From Clostridiaceae bacterium (GTDB taxonomy: Bacteria > Bacillota > Clostridia > Oscillospirales > Butyricicoccaceae): a stretch of 20,504 nt of DNA. The stretch lies in contig JAEDEU010000016.1 of assembly GCA_016293155.1 (NCBI GenBank), forward strand, positions 1 to 20,504. The letters run 5' to 3'. The translations under genes were made by a program, and so were the position numbers. The notes beneath the pieces were generated by a model. It did not search any database. It saw only the letters and a program-made list of their open reading frames with translations, and was not told the DNA's origin. This document shows, one piece after another, positions 1 through 6,782 of this stretch (its first letter is position 1; each line of letters starts with the position of its first letter).

Positions 1-19
1 CCAAGTAAACAAAACAATG

Positions 20-50
20 CGCCGCGTATCCGAGGATACGCGGCGTTTTT
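20..50 (+). terminator. Rho-independent terminator of a gene left of the window
   Basis: A perfect 12-bp stem (CGCCGCGTATCC at 20-31 pairing with 34-45) with a 2-nt nominal loop is followed directly by TTTTT. It reads as a plus-strand terminator. The short stretch before it may hold the stop codon of an off-window gene (an in-frame TAA is possible at 6-8), but the frame cannot be fixed. Confidence 0.85.
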
Positions 51-69
51 GCGTGCCGATAGAGGATGT

Positions 70-120
70 AAAAAGGCTTCCCTTGAGGGGAAACCTTTTT
101 GGAACGGTCAAGACCGTTCC
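70..120. repeat. Repeat-derived double hairpin, also a bidirectional terminator
   Basis: The first hairpin (70-100) has A-runs and T-runs on both flanks, so it can terminate on either strand. Its left part matches the repeat at 841-866 almost base for base. A second perfect hairpin, GGAACGGTC-AA-GACCGTTCC, fills 101-120 and abuts the stop codon of the minus-strand XRE gene, which it probably terminates. The resemblance to the second copy suggests a degenerate member of a dispersed intergenic repeat. Confidence 0.7.
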
Positions 121-348
121 CTACAGATCTTTTTTGATTCTGGGATATGGTTCTTTGCAGTCAGTCAACCCGGCAAGATAATCCATACTGGTATCTAATG
201 CAAGTGCAATGCGACGGCATTGTTCAAAGGTATAATAACGTTTTCCGCTTTCGATTTTGGAATAATCACTTTGGTCAATTCCGGTCAGATGCTGCATTTT
301 AATCTGTGTATAGCCGCGTTCTTTACGCAAATCTTTCAAACGGCTCAT
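121..348 (-). CDS. Small XRE-family HTH transcriptional regulator
   Basis: A 75-residue protein that is almost entirely a Cro/C1-type helix-turn-helix domain. LKDLRKERGYTQIKMQHLTG (residues 4-23) covers helices 1-2. SDYSKIESGKRYYTFEQCRRIA carries the recognition helix and the conserved S-x-x-E-x-G-x-R turn. ALDTSMDYLAG is the usual closing segment. It has no sensor or oligomerisation domain, so it is a single-domain DNA binder like many autoregulatory repressors. The start has GGGGTGAT upstream. It is divergent from the 117-residue gene at 479, and the shared 130-bp spacer contains a tandem repeat covering the -35 and -10 elements of that gene. I infer that the regulator controls this promoter. 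An antitoxin-like role is possible but not shown. Confidence 0.9.
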   Translation of the reverse strand: MSRLKDLRKERGYTQIKMQHLTGIDQSDYSKIESGKRYYTFEQCRRIALALDTSMDYLAGLTDCKEPYPRIKKDL

Positions 349-366
349 TCAATCACCCCAAGAATA

Positions 367-414
367 TTATGGGTAAAATGACCTATTGAAATTATGGTTG
401 AATTGACCTATAAT
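367..414 (+). promoter_or_regulatory. Promoter of the 479 gene with tandem operator-like repeats
   Basis: A strong sigma-A promoter is visible: TTGAAA (386-391), 17-nt spacer, TATAAT (409-414). Two imperfect copies of a 20-22 nt unit, one starting near 367 and one near 392 (period 25), each end in TGACCTAT (379-386 and 404-411). The first copy reaches the -35 box and the second overlaps the -10 box. Each unit is weakly palindromic (GG...GACC). This is a typical arrangement for repression by the adjacent XRE protein, which is inference. Confidence 0.75.
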
Positions 415-478
415 GAATTACGAAGTTATAAAAGCACTGATTTTAGAATGTACTGGAATAGTCTAAAAGAGGTATACA

Positions 479-832
479 ATGGAGAAGAACTATAAGGAGC
501 TCAAAGAGCGAATTTATGACCTGATGAACGGCGTTTATGACCTGACGCGCTGCAAACTGATTGAAGAATGTGAATTTGTCGAGGATGAATATGCAGACGG
601 CAAGCCGTGCGAGCGGCTTTACAGCGATATGCTGGATGCCTTCCACCGCGTGAGTGCGCGCCTTGGTGTGCAGGAGGACAGCGATGCCGAAGCAATGCGC
701 AATTGCTGGGAGCAGATCGGCAGACATATGTGCATGAAAATGTTTGATTACGGTGTTTACTGCGCACAGAACGGAATTTTAGAACGCAAAATTAAGCCAG
801 TTTTACCGTTGCATCCGGAGGAGCAGGAATAA
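479..832 (+). CDS. Hypothetical 117-residue protein, divergent partner of the XRE regulator
   Basis: I do not recognise a family. The protein is soluble, acidic and predicted mostly helical (MEKNYKELKERIYDLMNGVYDL at the start). It has several cysteines (in TRCKLIEECEF, GKPCERL, RNCWEQ, HMCMKM and VYCAQN) but no regular metal-binding spacing. There is no signal peptide or membrane segment. AAAGAGG lies 7 nt before the ATG, and a consensus promoter sits about 65 nt upstream. Its placement opposite a small XRE gene and between two repeat hairpins suggests a small regulated cassette, perhaps toxin/antitoxin-like or simply an orphan regulated protein. Function is unknown. The reading frame is well supported because promoter, RBS and length all agree. 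Confidence 0.75.
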   Translation: MEKNYKELKERIYDLMNGVYDLTRCKLIEECEFVEDEYADGKPCERLYSDMLDAFHRVSARLGVQEDSDAEAMRNCWEQIGRHMCMKMFDYGVYCAQNGILERKIKPVLPLHPEEQE

Positions 833-839
833 AAAAGAC

Positions 840-866
840 AAAAAAGGCTTCCCCTTGAGGGGAAGC
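840..866 (-). terminator. Terminator of the phosphatase-thiW unit, supplied by the repeat
   Basis: Read on the minus strand, the 8-bp perfect stem 847-866 is followed by CC and then TTTTTT (complement of 840-845). It lies about 95 nt after the thiW stop codon with nothing stronger in between, so the repeat hairpin probably ends this transcript. Confidence 0.6.
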
Positions 867-893
867 TGGCACGCGCAGCGTGACTGATGAGGT
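841..893. repeat. Paired-hairpin intergenic repeat (MITE/REP-like)
   Basis: Two adjacent stem-loops: GCTTCCCC-TTGA-GGGGAAGC (847-866) and CACGC-GCA-GCGTG (870-882), followed by ACTGATGAGGTGG. This hairpin, hairpin, GATGAGGTGG order matches, from memory, an abundant dispersed repeat of Faecalibacterium and Ruminococcaceae-type genomes. It lies between convergent genes. A shorter relative is at 70-92. Only one end of the element seems to be present, because no inverted second end is visible before 960. Confidence 0.65.
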
Positions 894-934
894 GGAAAGC
901 AAAGCGACACCTTCGCATAGAGCGGTAACCGGCG

Positions 935-954
935 CGAGGGTTCTGCCTCGTTTT
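935..954 (+). terminator. Possible weak plus-strand terminator
   Basis: CGAGG-GTTCTG-CCTCG followed by TTTT, just before the convergent thiW stop codon. The 5-bp stem is short, so it is only a candidate end for the 479 transcript. Confidence 0.35.
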
Positions 955-959
955 CACGA

Positions 960-1466
960 TTATAATTTCTCCTGCATCCGTCCGAGTACGCCGGCGCGGT
1001 TCAGGCAGAACAGTACGACTGCCGCGATGATCGAGCCGCCGACCGTGCTGACCAGAAACGGCAGAACGTAGGTGAACAGTGCCGCCTCCTTGCCGAGCAG
1101 CAGAGTGGCGACCGGATAGGCGAGCATACCGCCCAGAATGCCGGTGCCGATCATCTCACCGATGCAGGCTGCGGGGATGTTTTTTGCGGCGCGGTAGACC
1201 AGTCCGCACACCAGCGCACCGACCATCGAGCCGGGGAATGCCAGCAGCGTGCCCGTACCGAGCAGCACGCGGATGAGCGAGGTGACAAACGCCATGGCAC
1301 AGGCGTACCACGGGCCGAGCAGCACGCCGGCGATGACATTCACCATGTGCTGAACCGGAAAGCAGCGCGATGCGCCGACCGGAATGGAAAACGCAGAGCA
1401 CACAACGCCCAGCGCGATAAAAATACCTGCAAGCGACAGCTTGAGGACGGAGGAATTACGGTTCAT
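960..1466 (-). CDS. thiW: ThiW, S component of an ECF transporter for thiamine precursor
   Basis: This 168-residue integral membrane protein has about five hydrophobic segments, the size of an ECF substrate-binding (S) subunit. The signature stretches PVQHMVNVIAGVLLGPWYA (37-55) and the G-T-G-T-L-L-A-F-P-G-S block (70-80) are those of ThiW. That family is predicted to bind the thiazole precursor of thiamine and to work with the shared ECF A, A' and T subunits, which are not encoded here. The ATG overlaps the stop codon of the histidine phosphatase gene (ATGA), so the two are translationally coupled. I see no TPP riboswitch upstream of either gene and no thiM, thiE or thiD beside it, which is unusual for this family. 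Confidence 0.9.
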   Translation of the reverse strand: MNRNSSVLKLSLAGIFIALGVVCSAFSIPVGASRCFPVQHMVNVIAGVLLGPWYACAMAFVTSLIRVLLGTGTLLAFPGSMVGALVCGLVYRAAKNIPAACIGEMIGTGILGGMLAYPVATLLLGKEAALFTYVLPFLVSTVGGSIIAAVVLFCLNRAGVLGRMQEKL

Positions 1467-2125
1467 TTTGTTTCAGATCCTTTCGGTTTTTCCCAGAATT
1501 TAGAGCGGAATTGCAGCTCCGGCGGAATGTGGCTGACATCGTTGCGGTAGCGCAGACGATGCGTACCGTCAGGAAAGTAGTCCACGCAGGTGACCGAGCA
1601 GTTGCTCACGATGTCGGACTCCATCTCCTCGAATGGGGTGTCCAGACAGCCGAGATAGCACAGCAGCGCAAAGCCGTGCGAGACAACGGCAATTTCCCGG
1701 TCGGGGTTTTGCGCCACGAGTTCGCGGACTGCGGCGGTGACGCGCTCGTGTACCTGTCGCGCGGATTCGCCCTCCGGCGGATTGAAGCGGGTGGGATCGT
1801 TGCGCAGCGCGTGCATGATGTCGGGATATTCTGACGTGTTGACCTCGTTGGTGCGGCCCTCAAGCACGCCGCCGTCGATCTCGCGCAGACCGTCCACCGG
1901 AATCGGCTCGATCGGGAGCTGCGCGCACACGCCGCGCGCGGTCTGCATGGCGCGCTCCAGCGGACTGGAATATACCGCCGCGAGCGGCACGGAGGCAAAG
2001 CGCTCGCCGAGTGCTGCGGCCTGCGCCAGTCCGCGCTCGCCCAATACGGCGTTGGTCGAGCCCTGAAATACGCCCTTGACGTTGTTGTCCGTCGTGCCGT
2101 GGCGGATAAAATACACAGTTGTCAT
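1463..2125 (-). CDS. Histidine phosphatase family protein (phosphoglycerate mutase-like)
   Basis: A 220-residue member of the two-histidine phosphatase superfamily. The phosphorylated histidine is in the RHG motif (R8-H9-G10). SSPLERAMQTA supplies Arg58, LREIDGGVLEG supplies the likely acid Glu82, and VVSHG supplies His150. All active-site residues are therefore present. Members dephosphorylate small phospho-metabolites and include alpha-ribazole phosphatase (CobC) and broad-specificity enzymes. Sequence alone does not fix the substrate. Tight coupling to thiW by a 4-nt overlap suggests a role around thiamine or its phosphate esters, which is inference. GAAAGGA precedes the ATG. Only about 25 nt separate the gene from the rfbA terminator, so its promoter is not obvious and some readthrough is possible. 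Confidence 0.88.
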   Translation of the reverse strand: MTTVYFIRHGTTDNNVKGVFQGSTNAVLGERGLAQAAALGERFASVPLAAVYSSPLERAMQTARGVCAQLPIEPIPVDGLREIDGGVLEGRTNEVNTSEYPDIMHALRNDPTRFNPPEGESARQVHERVTAAVRELVAQNPDREIAVVSHGFALLCYLGCLDTPFEEMESDIVSNCSVTCVDYFPDGTHRLRYRNDVSHIPPELQFRSKFWEKPKGSETK

Positions 2126-2150
2126 GAATTTGCGTCCTTTCTGAAAAGAT

Positions 2151-2186
2151 AAAAAAACGGAGCGTATCCGCAGGGATGCACTCCGT
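2151..2186 (-). terminator. Rho-independent terminator of rfbA
   Basis: On the minus strand a 13-bp stem (2186-2174 with 2169-2157, containing wobble or mismatch positions in the middle, loop of 4) is followed by seven T (complement of 2151-2157). It lies 15 nt beyond the rfbA stop codon and close to the next gene start at 2125. Confidence 0.85.
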
Positions 2187-2201
2187 GGTTGTGGCAGCGG
2201 C

Positions 2202-3059
2202 TTACAGGCACATCAGATACTGACCGTACAGCGTCATGCTCAGACGCTCTCCGGCCGCGTGAACCTGCTTCTGCGTCAGGAAACCGTGACGGTATGCGAT
2301 TTCCTCCAGGCAGGCAACATAGCGCCCGGTCTTCTCCTGAATGTCGTGAATGCGGATGCTGGATTCCAGCAGATTGTTTGCCGTTCCGGCATCCAGCCAG
2401 ACCAGATCATCCTCCAGCGTGACGACGTTCAGCTCGCCCTGCTTGAGGTAAGTAAGATTGACATCCGAGATTTCCAGCTCTCCGCGTGCGGACGGCTGGA
2501 TGTTTTTTGCGATTTCCGCGACCTGCGAATCATAAAAGTACAGACCGGGAACGATATAGTTGGACTTGGGGAAGCGCGGCTTCTCCTCGATGCTGATTGC
2601 TCTGCCGTTTTCGTCGAACTCAACCACACCGAACGGACGGGGGTCGTCCACATAATAGCCGAACACAACTGCGCCGTGCTTCTGCGCAGCGGCAGCGGCG
2701 AGTTTTTCGTGCAGTGTCGGGGAATAGAAAATGTTGTCACCGAGCACCAGACAGCACTGCTCTCCGGCAATGAAGTCCTCTGCAATCAGCAGCGCGTCCG
2801 CGATGCCGCGCGCAACCTCCTGCACGGCATAGCAGATGGAAATGCCAAAGGAGCTGCCGTCACCCAGCAGCTTTTCAAAGGTTTCCTGCTCGTTCGGCGG
2901 GATGATAATCATAACATCGTCCACGCCGGCCTCCATCAGAACTGCAAGCGGATAATAGATCAGCGGCTTGTCGTAAACCGGAAGCAGCGGCTTGCATACC
3001 GGGAGCGTCATTGGATACAGGCGCGTGCCCTTGCCCGCTGCAAGAATAATTCCCTTCAT
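2202..3059 (-). CDS. rfbA: Glucose-1-phosphate thymidylyltransferase (RmlA/RfbA type)
   Basis: This 285-residue nucleotidyltransferase normally couples dTTP with glucose 1-phosphate to give dTDP-glucose, the entry step to dTDP-rhamnose and related cell-surface sugars. Visible motifs are the nucleotide-binding loop AAGKGTRLYPMT (7-18), YDKP (29-32) with YYP after it, the metal-binding LGDN (106-109), EEKP (158-161), GELEISDVN (193-201) and WLDAGT (221-226, second metal aspartate). Length fits the family, and the C-terminal YGQYLMCL is a normal ending. The loop has G-K-G-T-R where classical RmlA has G-G-S-G-T-R, so a different nucleotide or sugar preference is possible. No rmlB, C or D lies nearby, so it is an orphan. 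It has its own promoter and terminator, and GAGG lies 10 nt before the ATG. Confidence 0.9.
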   Translation of the reverse strand: MKGIILAAGKGTRLYPMTLPVCKPLLPVYDKPLIYYPLAVLMEAGVDDVMIIIPPNEQETFEKLLGDGSSFGISICYAVQEVARGIADALLIAEDFIAGEQCCLVLGDNIFYSPTLHEKLAAAAAQKHGAVVFGYYVDDPRPFGVVEFDENGRAISIEEKPRFPKSNYIVPGLYFYDSQVAEIAKNIQPSARGELEISDVNLTYLKQGELNVVTLEDDLVWLDAGTANNLLESSIRIHDIQEKTGRYVACLEEIAYRHGFLTQKQVHAAGERLSMTLYGQYLMCL

Positions 3060-3110
3060 ATACTATTTACCTCATCTCTCCATAGGAACACCGTCAATAT
3101 ATCTAATAAA

Positions 3111-3139
3111 ATTATACGAGAAAGTGATATTTATGTCAA
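3111..3139 (-). promoter_or_regulatory. Consensus sigma-A promoter of rfbA
   Basis: Minus-strand TTGACA (3139-3134), exact 17-nt spacer, TATAAT (3116-3111). Both hexamers are perfect consensus. The start codon is about 50 nt downstream. It lies within the 120-nt gap after the AEC gene, where I see no terminator hairpin. Confidence 0.9.
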
Positions 3140-3183
3140 TATCTTGAGGAAATATCCGGGTTAATAAAATGTAAACAGCAATA

Positions 3184-4128
3184 TTAAATTAGACCTTGTG
3201 AGCTGAGCAGGAAAATCCAGAGGGTCAGCGTCACGGAGGACAGCAGGGTGGAAAGCACGATAACGGAGGAGGAAAGCTCCGCATCGTTGTTCATATTGCG
3301 TGCCATGATGTAGCTCGTGACCGTGGTCGGCGCACCGACCATGATGAGAATTGCCACCATCTCCGTGCCGCGGAAGCCGAACGCGGCGGCGGCAGGAAGT
3401 ACAAGCGCGGGCAGCAGCACTAGCTTGATGAAGGTGGAAACCGCAGTGGGTTTGAGCTTGCTCAGCGCCTTTGCGCCCTGGAAGCCCGCGCCGATGCTCA
3501 GCAATGCAATCGGGGTCGCGGTGCCGCCGATGCTGTCAATGGCGTTCAGCGGCAGCTGCGGAATGGAGATATTCAGCAGAGAAAACGGCAGTCCGGCAAA
3601 AATGGACAGGATGATCGGATTTTTCAGGATGCCGACCACGGATTTGCGGATCGCCTGTGTGCCGCCCGCATTGTCTCTGGCGGAGAGCGTGAGCAGGATC
3701 ACCGAAAAGATATTGAACAGCGGAACGGCAGCCACAATCATCAGCGGCGTCATGCCGGAATTGCCATAGATGTTGTTGACAAAGGCGATGCCGAGCACGG
3801 CGGCGCTGCCGCGGCAGGAGGCCTGCGTGAATGCGCCGACCATATACTTGTCCGGCAGCAGGTGTGCCGAGGCAAACCAGACCACGGAGAACATCAAAAA
3901 GGTTGTAGTAAAGCAGAATACGACGAAGCGCGGGTCGAAGTCTGCGCGCAGGTCGGTCTGCGCGATGTCCAGAAACAGCTGACAGGGCAGAGCGATGCGG
4001 AATACGTACCGGTCTGCCACGGAGGTAAAGGCTTCGTTCAGCAGGCCGAGGCGCGTCAGCACCCAGCCGAATACCATGACCAGAAACACCGGCATGGTGG
4101 CGTTGATACTGAAAATAAAATGCTGCAT
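3184..4128 (-). CDS. AEC family (auxin efflux carrier-like) transporter
   Basis: A 314-residue polytopic membrane protein with about ten hydrophobic segments in two five-helix halves joined by a loop near residues 150-165, as in the AEC/BART superfamily. Typical stretches are FGWVLTRLGLLNE near the N-terminus, the polar break NPIILSIFAGLPF in the second half, and GAPTTVTSYIMARNM near the C-terminus. Bacterial members export or import carboxylates such as malate. The substrate here is unknown. I place the start at the ATG at 4128. An in-frame GTG 6 nt upstream overlaps the GGAGG ribosome binding site (4138-4134) and cannot use it, whereas the ATG has a 5-nt spacer. The gene has its own promoter and appears monocistronic. 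Confidence 0.9.
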   Translation of the reverse strand: MQHFIFSINATMPVFLVMVFGWVLTRLGLLNEAFTSVADRYVFRIALPCQLFLDIAQTDLRADFDPRFVVFCFTTTFLMFSVVWFASAHLLPDKYMVGAFTQASCRGSAAVLGIAFVNNIYGNSGMTPLMIVAAVPLFNIFSVILLTLSARDNAGGTQAIRKSVVGILKNPIILSIFAGLPFSLLNISIPQLPLNAIDSIGGTATPIALLSIGAGFQGAKALSKLKPTAVSTFIKLVLLPALVLPAAAAFGFRGTEMVAILIMVGAPTTVTSYIMARNMNNDAELSSSVIVLSTLLSSVTLTLWIFLLSSQGLI

Positions 4129-4160
4129 ATGCACCTCCGAAAAAATAGCGTATAGCGGTT

Positions 4161-4189
4161 ATTATATCACTTTTTGGGGTGGTTTCCAA
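4161..4189 (-). promoter_or_regulatory. Sigma-A promoter of the AEC gene
   Basis: Minus-strand TTGGAA (4189-4184), 17-nt spacer, TATAAT (4166-4161), about 32 nt before the ATG at 4128. Confidence 0.8.
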
Positions 4190-4213
4190 TTGTCGGGACG
4201 CAGAGAAACGCGC

Positions 4214-4250
4214 AAAAAAACTGCTGCCGCTTGGAGAAAACGACAGCAGT
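4214..4250 (-). terminator. Terminator of the YARHG-amidase-TMEM198-like operon
   Basis: On the minus strand ACTGCTG (4250-4244) pairs with CAGCAGT (4227-4221), with further inner CG pairing, and is followed by TTTTTTT (4220-4214). It starts 14 nt after the stop codon of the last gene. Confidence 0.88.
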
Positions 4251-4263
4251 ATGCAGATTTGGA

Positions 4264-5895
4264 TTATTTCAGATCGGCGGGATTGCCCAGCACGATGGTA
4301 TCGTCATTCGGCTCCTCCGATGCCGCATTCTCAGAGCCGGTCTTGGAATCGTTCAGCGGTATGGTGATCGTGTCCGCCGGGGGGTGAATCGGAGAGGTTT
4401 TTTGTTCGCTTGGAATCACGAGCGTTTCCTCCGGAACGGTCGCATCCTCCGGCGGCTGGAGCGGCTCCTCGTTCAGATGAATCGGAGCCGTGCGTGCATC
4501 TGCGCGCTCCTTCGGCATCTGTGCCTGTATCGAGGCGTCGACCTGTGCGAACAGATCATCCATTGCCCGAGTGGTCGGTGCGGTCGGGGTGTCCGCCGGC
4601 ATGGAGAATCTGTCCTCCTCCGCCGGTGCGGTCGGGAGATCGTTCGGAAGCACCGCGGTCGGCTCGTCCTCCGGACGGACGGGAGCATCATACGATTCGC
4701 CGGATACGGCATCCGCCGAGCCCTCGGACGGAGCCAGACGGGCGACAAATTCCTTTCCGGTTTTATGACTGATAAAGGAAACCAGCGCCCACAGCATCAG
4801 AATCAGATAAACCAGTGTGCTGACGCCGCAGAAGGCGGCGCTCATGATATCGCCGGCATCCATGGCATGGATCAGCGCCGGAACGCTGCGTGCGAACAGA
4901 ACCGCAGCGGACAGCGTCAGAATGCCGAAGCTCTGAGCGGCATAGGTCAGGATCAACGGAAGCAGAGCAAATTCCGCGTGCGGATTGCCGCTGAGTGCGA
5001 GCAGGATGCAGACCAGAAGAAGCAGAGCGGGCGCGATCTTCATCAGCGGGCGGAGCAGTGCAATGCGGCGCAGGGAGGCGCCGAAGAACTCAGCCGGTGT
5101 GGTCATGCCCTCGCGGACGAGGTACTCCGCATCATTGTTTACAACATCGGCATCCTTTTTGCGTCTGCGCTGCTTTTTGGAGGCGGACTCTTCCGCGCCA
5201 TCCTCTTCACTGGCTTCGGACGGAGCGGATTTCTTTACCTTTTTGAAGCCCGGAAGCGTACCGGACGGAGCCAGACGGAACTGCGTGATTGCACCCAGAA
5301 CCGTGAGCACTGCGCCGAGCACGCTGACAACAATGGAGACATAGTCCATTGCGCCGAGCGGTGTCAGGGCAATCAGTCCGGATGCGGCGGAGAAGCCGCT
5401 GCACGCCGTGACCAGAATAATCAGCGGGCGCATGAACAGCAGACCGGCGAGTCCGAACAGGACGGCACAGCCTGCGAGCGTGCCAATCATCGCCCAGCCG
5501 GACAGCTCAAATGCAACCACCGGTACGCTGGCAACCGCCATGCCGATGCCGGCAAACAGCACGAATACAACCAGCTTATAGAGGAAGAACAGCACATAGG
5601 CGAACAGCAGGCCGCCGATGAGGAAGCTGATTCCGGCTGCAATGGGGAGCTTGTCCTCCGGGATCATCGCACCGCTGAACAGCGTGGAGACCAGCCATGC
5701 ACACAGCATACCGCCGGCAACAAAGCTGCCTGCGGCGCAGAACACCTTGAGCAGACGATAGCCGAAGAAGCATAGCAGCAGGCTGACCACAATCGAAGCG
5801 ATCGAAATCGCAAATGCATACGGCGAGCTTTCGATCATCCCCGTCAGGGAATCAATCGGAGATGAGGGCACGCCGAGGGATGATAATACATTCAT
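4264..5895 (-). CDS. TMEM198/DUF4203-like membrane protein with long Thr/Pro-rich tail
   Basis: A 543-residue protein with three parts. Residues about 25-205 hold some seven hydrophobic helices resembling the TM7S3/TMEM198-like domain (DUF4203), including FFGYRLLKVFCAAGSF and FLIGGLLFAYVLFFLYK. Residues 210-285 are a charged linker with the basic patch KKQRRRKK (240-247). Residues 286-378 hold about three or four more helices. The last 160 residues are predicted disordered, acidic, and rich in Thr and Pro. At least six T-x-x-[I/L] motifs occur in the tail (Thr413, 469, 491, 509, 511 and 533), the last in DDTIVLG. These resemble phosphothreonine sites read by FHA domains, which is inference. 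It is the last gene of a three-gene operon, 23 nt after the amidase, with AGGAGG 9-10 nt before the ATG. Function is unknown. Confidence 0.82.
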   Translation of the reverse strand: MNVLSSLGVPSSPIDSLTGMIESSPYAFAISIASIVVSLLLCFFGYRLLKVFCAAGSFVAGGMLCAWLVSTLFSGAMIPEDKLPIAAGISFLIGGLLFAYVLFFLYKLVVFVLFAGIGMAVASVPVVAFELSGWAMIGTLAGCAVLFGLAGLLFMRPLIILVTACSGFSAASGLIALTPLGAMDYVSIVVSVLGAVLTVLGAITQFRLAPSGTLPGFKKVKKSAPSEASEEDGAEESASKKQRRRKKDADVVNNDAEYLVREGMTTPAEFFGASLRRIALLRPLMKIAPALLLLVCILLALSGNPHAEFALLPLILTYAAQSFGILTLSAAVLFARSVPALIHAMDAGDIMSAAFCGVSTLVYLILMLWALVSFISHKTGKEFVARLAPSEGSADAVSGESYDAPVRPEDEPTAVLPNDLPTAPAEEDRFSMPADTPTAPTTRAMDDLFAQVDASIQAQMPKERADARTAPIHLNEEPLQPPEDATVPEETLVIPSEQKTSPIHPPADTITIPLNDSKTGSENAASEEPNDDTIVLGNPADLK

Positions 5896-5918
5896 ATCAA
5901 GTTACCTCCTGAATTCTG

Positions 5919-6782
5919 TCATTCCTGAAGCAGCCAGCGGCGGATGCCCTCCGCCATGCCGCTGCACAGTTTTTCCTGATATTCCGCAGAAGCGAGCAGT
6001 TTGTCGTCCTCCGGATTACTCATAAATCCCATTTCAATCAAGATACAGGGAACCTCTGACCAGTTAAAGCCGGTGAGATCCGAGCGCTCGACCACTCCGC
6101 GGTCCTGTGCACCCGTTGCCTCAATGACGCAGTCCAGTACGGTGCGCCCTGCCTCGGCGCTCGGACGGACAATTTCCGGCGTGCCGAGCAGTGAACCGGA
6201 GGGAACCAGCATCGAGATGCCGCGGATGGAGGAATTTTCCGAGCCGTCCGCATGAAGCCGGATGCAAAGGTCTGCCTGCGCCTCGTTGGCGACCTGGGCG
6301 CGCTGGATGTTGCTGACTCGCTCGTCTGCATCGGAGCGGGTGAGTACAACGTCGGCCCCCAGCTCGGTCAGCCGGTCACGCAGCATCAGACCGACGGTGA
6401 GATTGAGCTCAGCCTCGGTCTGGTAGTCGCCGGCTGTGCCGCCGGTGCACTGCATTTTGGTTTCGTTGGACAGCGGAGAGGTTTTTTCCTGACCGGTCAT
6501 CGCCGAGGAGGCGTGTCCGGGGTCGATGCACACCGTAAAGCCTTCCAGCTCACTTTTCGGTTCTGCGTGTCCGGGATTCAGCTCACCCTCCGGCAGCTCG
6601 GAGCGCGGTGTTTCCGTTTCCGGAGAACCGGTTGACTGCGCCGCCTCCGCAGATTGGGGCGGTGCAGGCGACTCCTGCGCGGTGCGGCTGTGCTGATGCA
6701 GATAAAGCATACAACCGGCGCTCACCGCGGCGACGGACAGCACGGCAGCGAGTGCTGTCAGCTTGACCTTGCTGTACTTCAT
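5919..6782 (-). CDS. N-acetylmuramoyl-L-alanine amidase (Amidase_3), membrane-anchored
   Basis: This 287-residue zinc hydrolase cleaves the bond between muramic acid and the stem peptide of peptidoglycan. Residues 7-28 form a hydrophobic signal or anchor segment. The VSAGC sequence there is an imperfect lipobox, because position -3 is Ser. Residues 33-78 are a Pro/Ser/Glu-rich linker. The catalytic domain runs from 82 to the end: IDPGH (zinc ligand His90), E-A-E-L-N-L (Glu123), LHADG (His177) and LIEMGFMSNPEDD (catalytic Glu250). All key residues are present. There is no SH3 or SPOR cell-wall-binding module, so the N-terminal anchor must localise it. The start is the ATG at 6782, which overlaps the upstream stop codon (ATGA) and has AGGGG before it. 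An in-frame GTG at 6788 is less likely. It is the middle gene of the operon. Confidence 0.93.
   Translation of the reverse strand: MKYSKVKLTALAAVLSVAAVSAGCMLYLHQHSRTAQESPAPPQSAEAAQSTGSPETETPRSELPEGELNPGHAEPKSELEGFTVCIDPGHASSAMTGQEKTSPLSNETKMQCTGGTAGDYQTEAELNLTVGLMLRDRLTELGADVVLTRSDADERVSNIQRAQVANEAQADLCIRLHADGSENSSIRGISMLVPSGSLLGTPEIVRPSAEAGRTVLDCVIEATGAQDRGVVERSDLTGFNWSEVPCILIEMGFMSNPEDDKLLASAEYQEKLCSGMAEGIRRWLLQE

Noticed and set aside
2259..3164. 301-codon plus-strand open frame
   Set aside because: It covers rfbA in antisense and even runs over the rfbA promoter.
4174..5775. 533-codon plus-strand open frame
   Set aside because: It is opposite the TMEM198-like gene, starts within the AEC promoter and terminator region, and has biased shadow composition.
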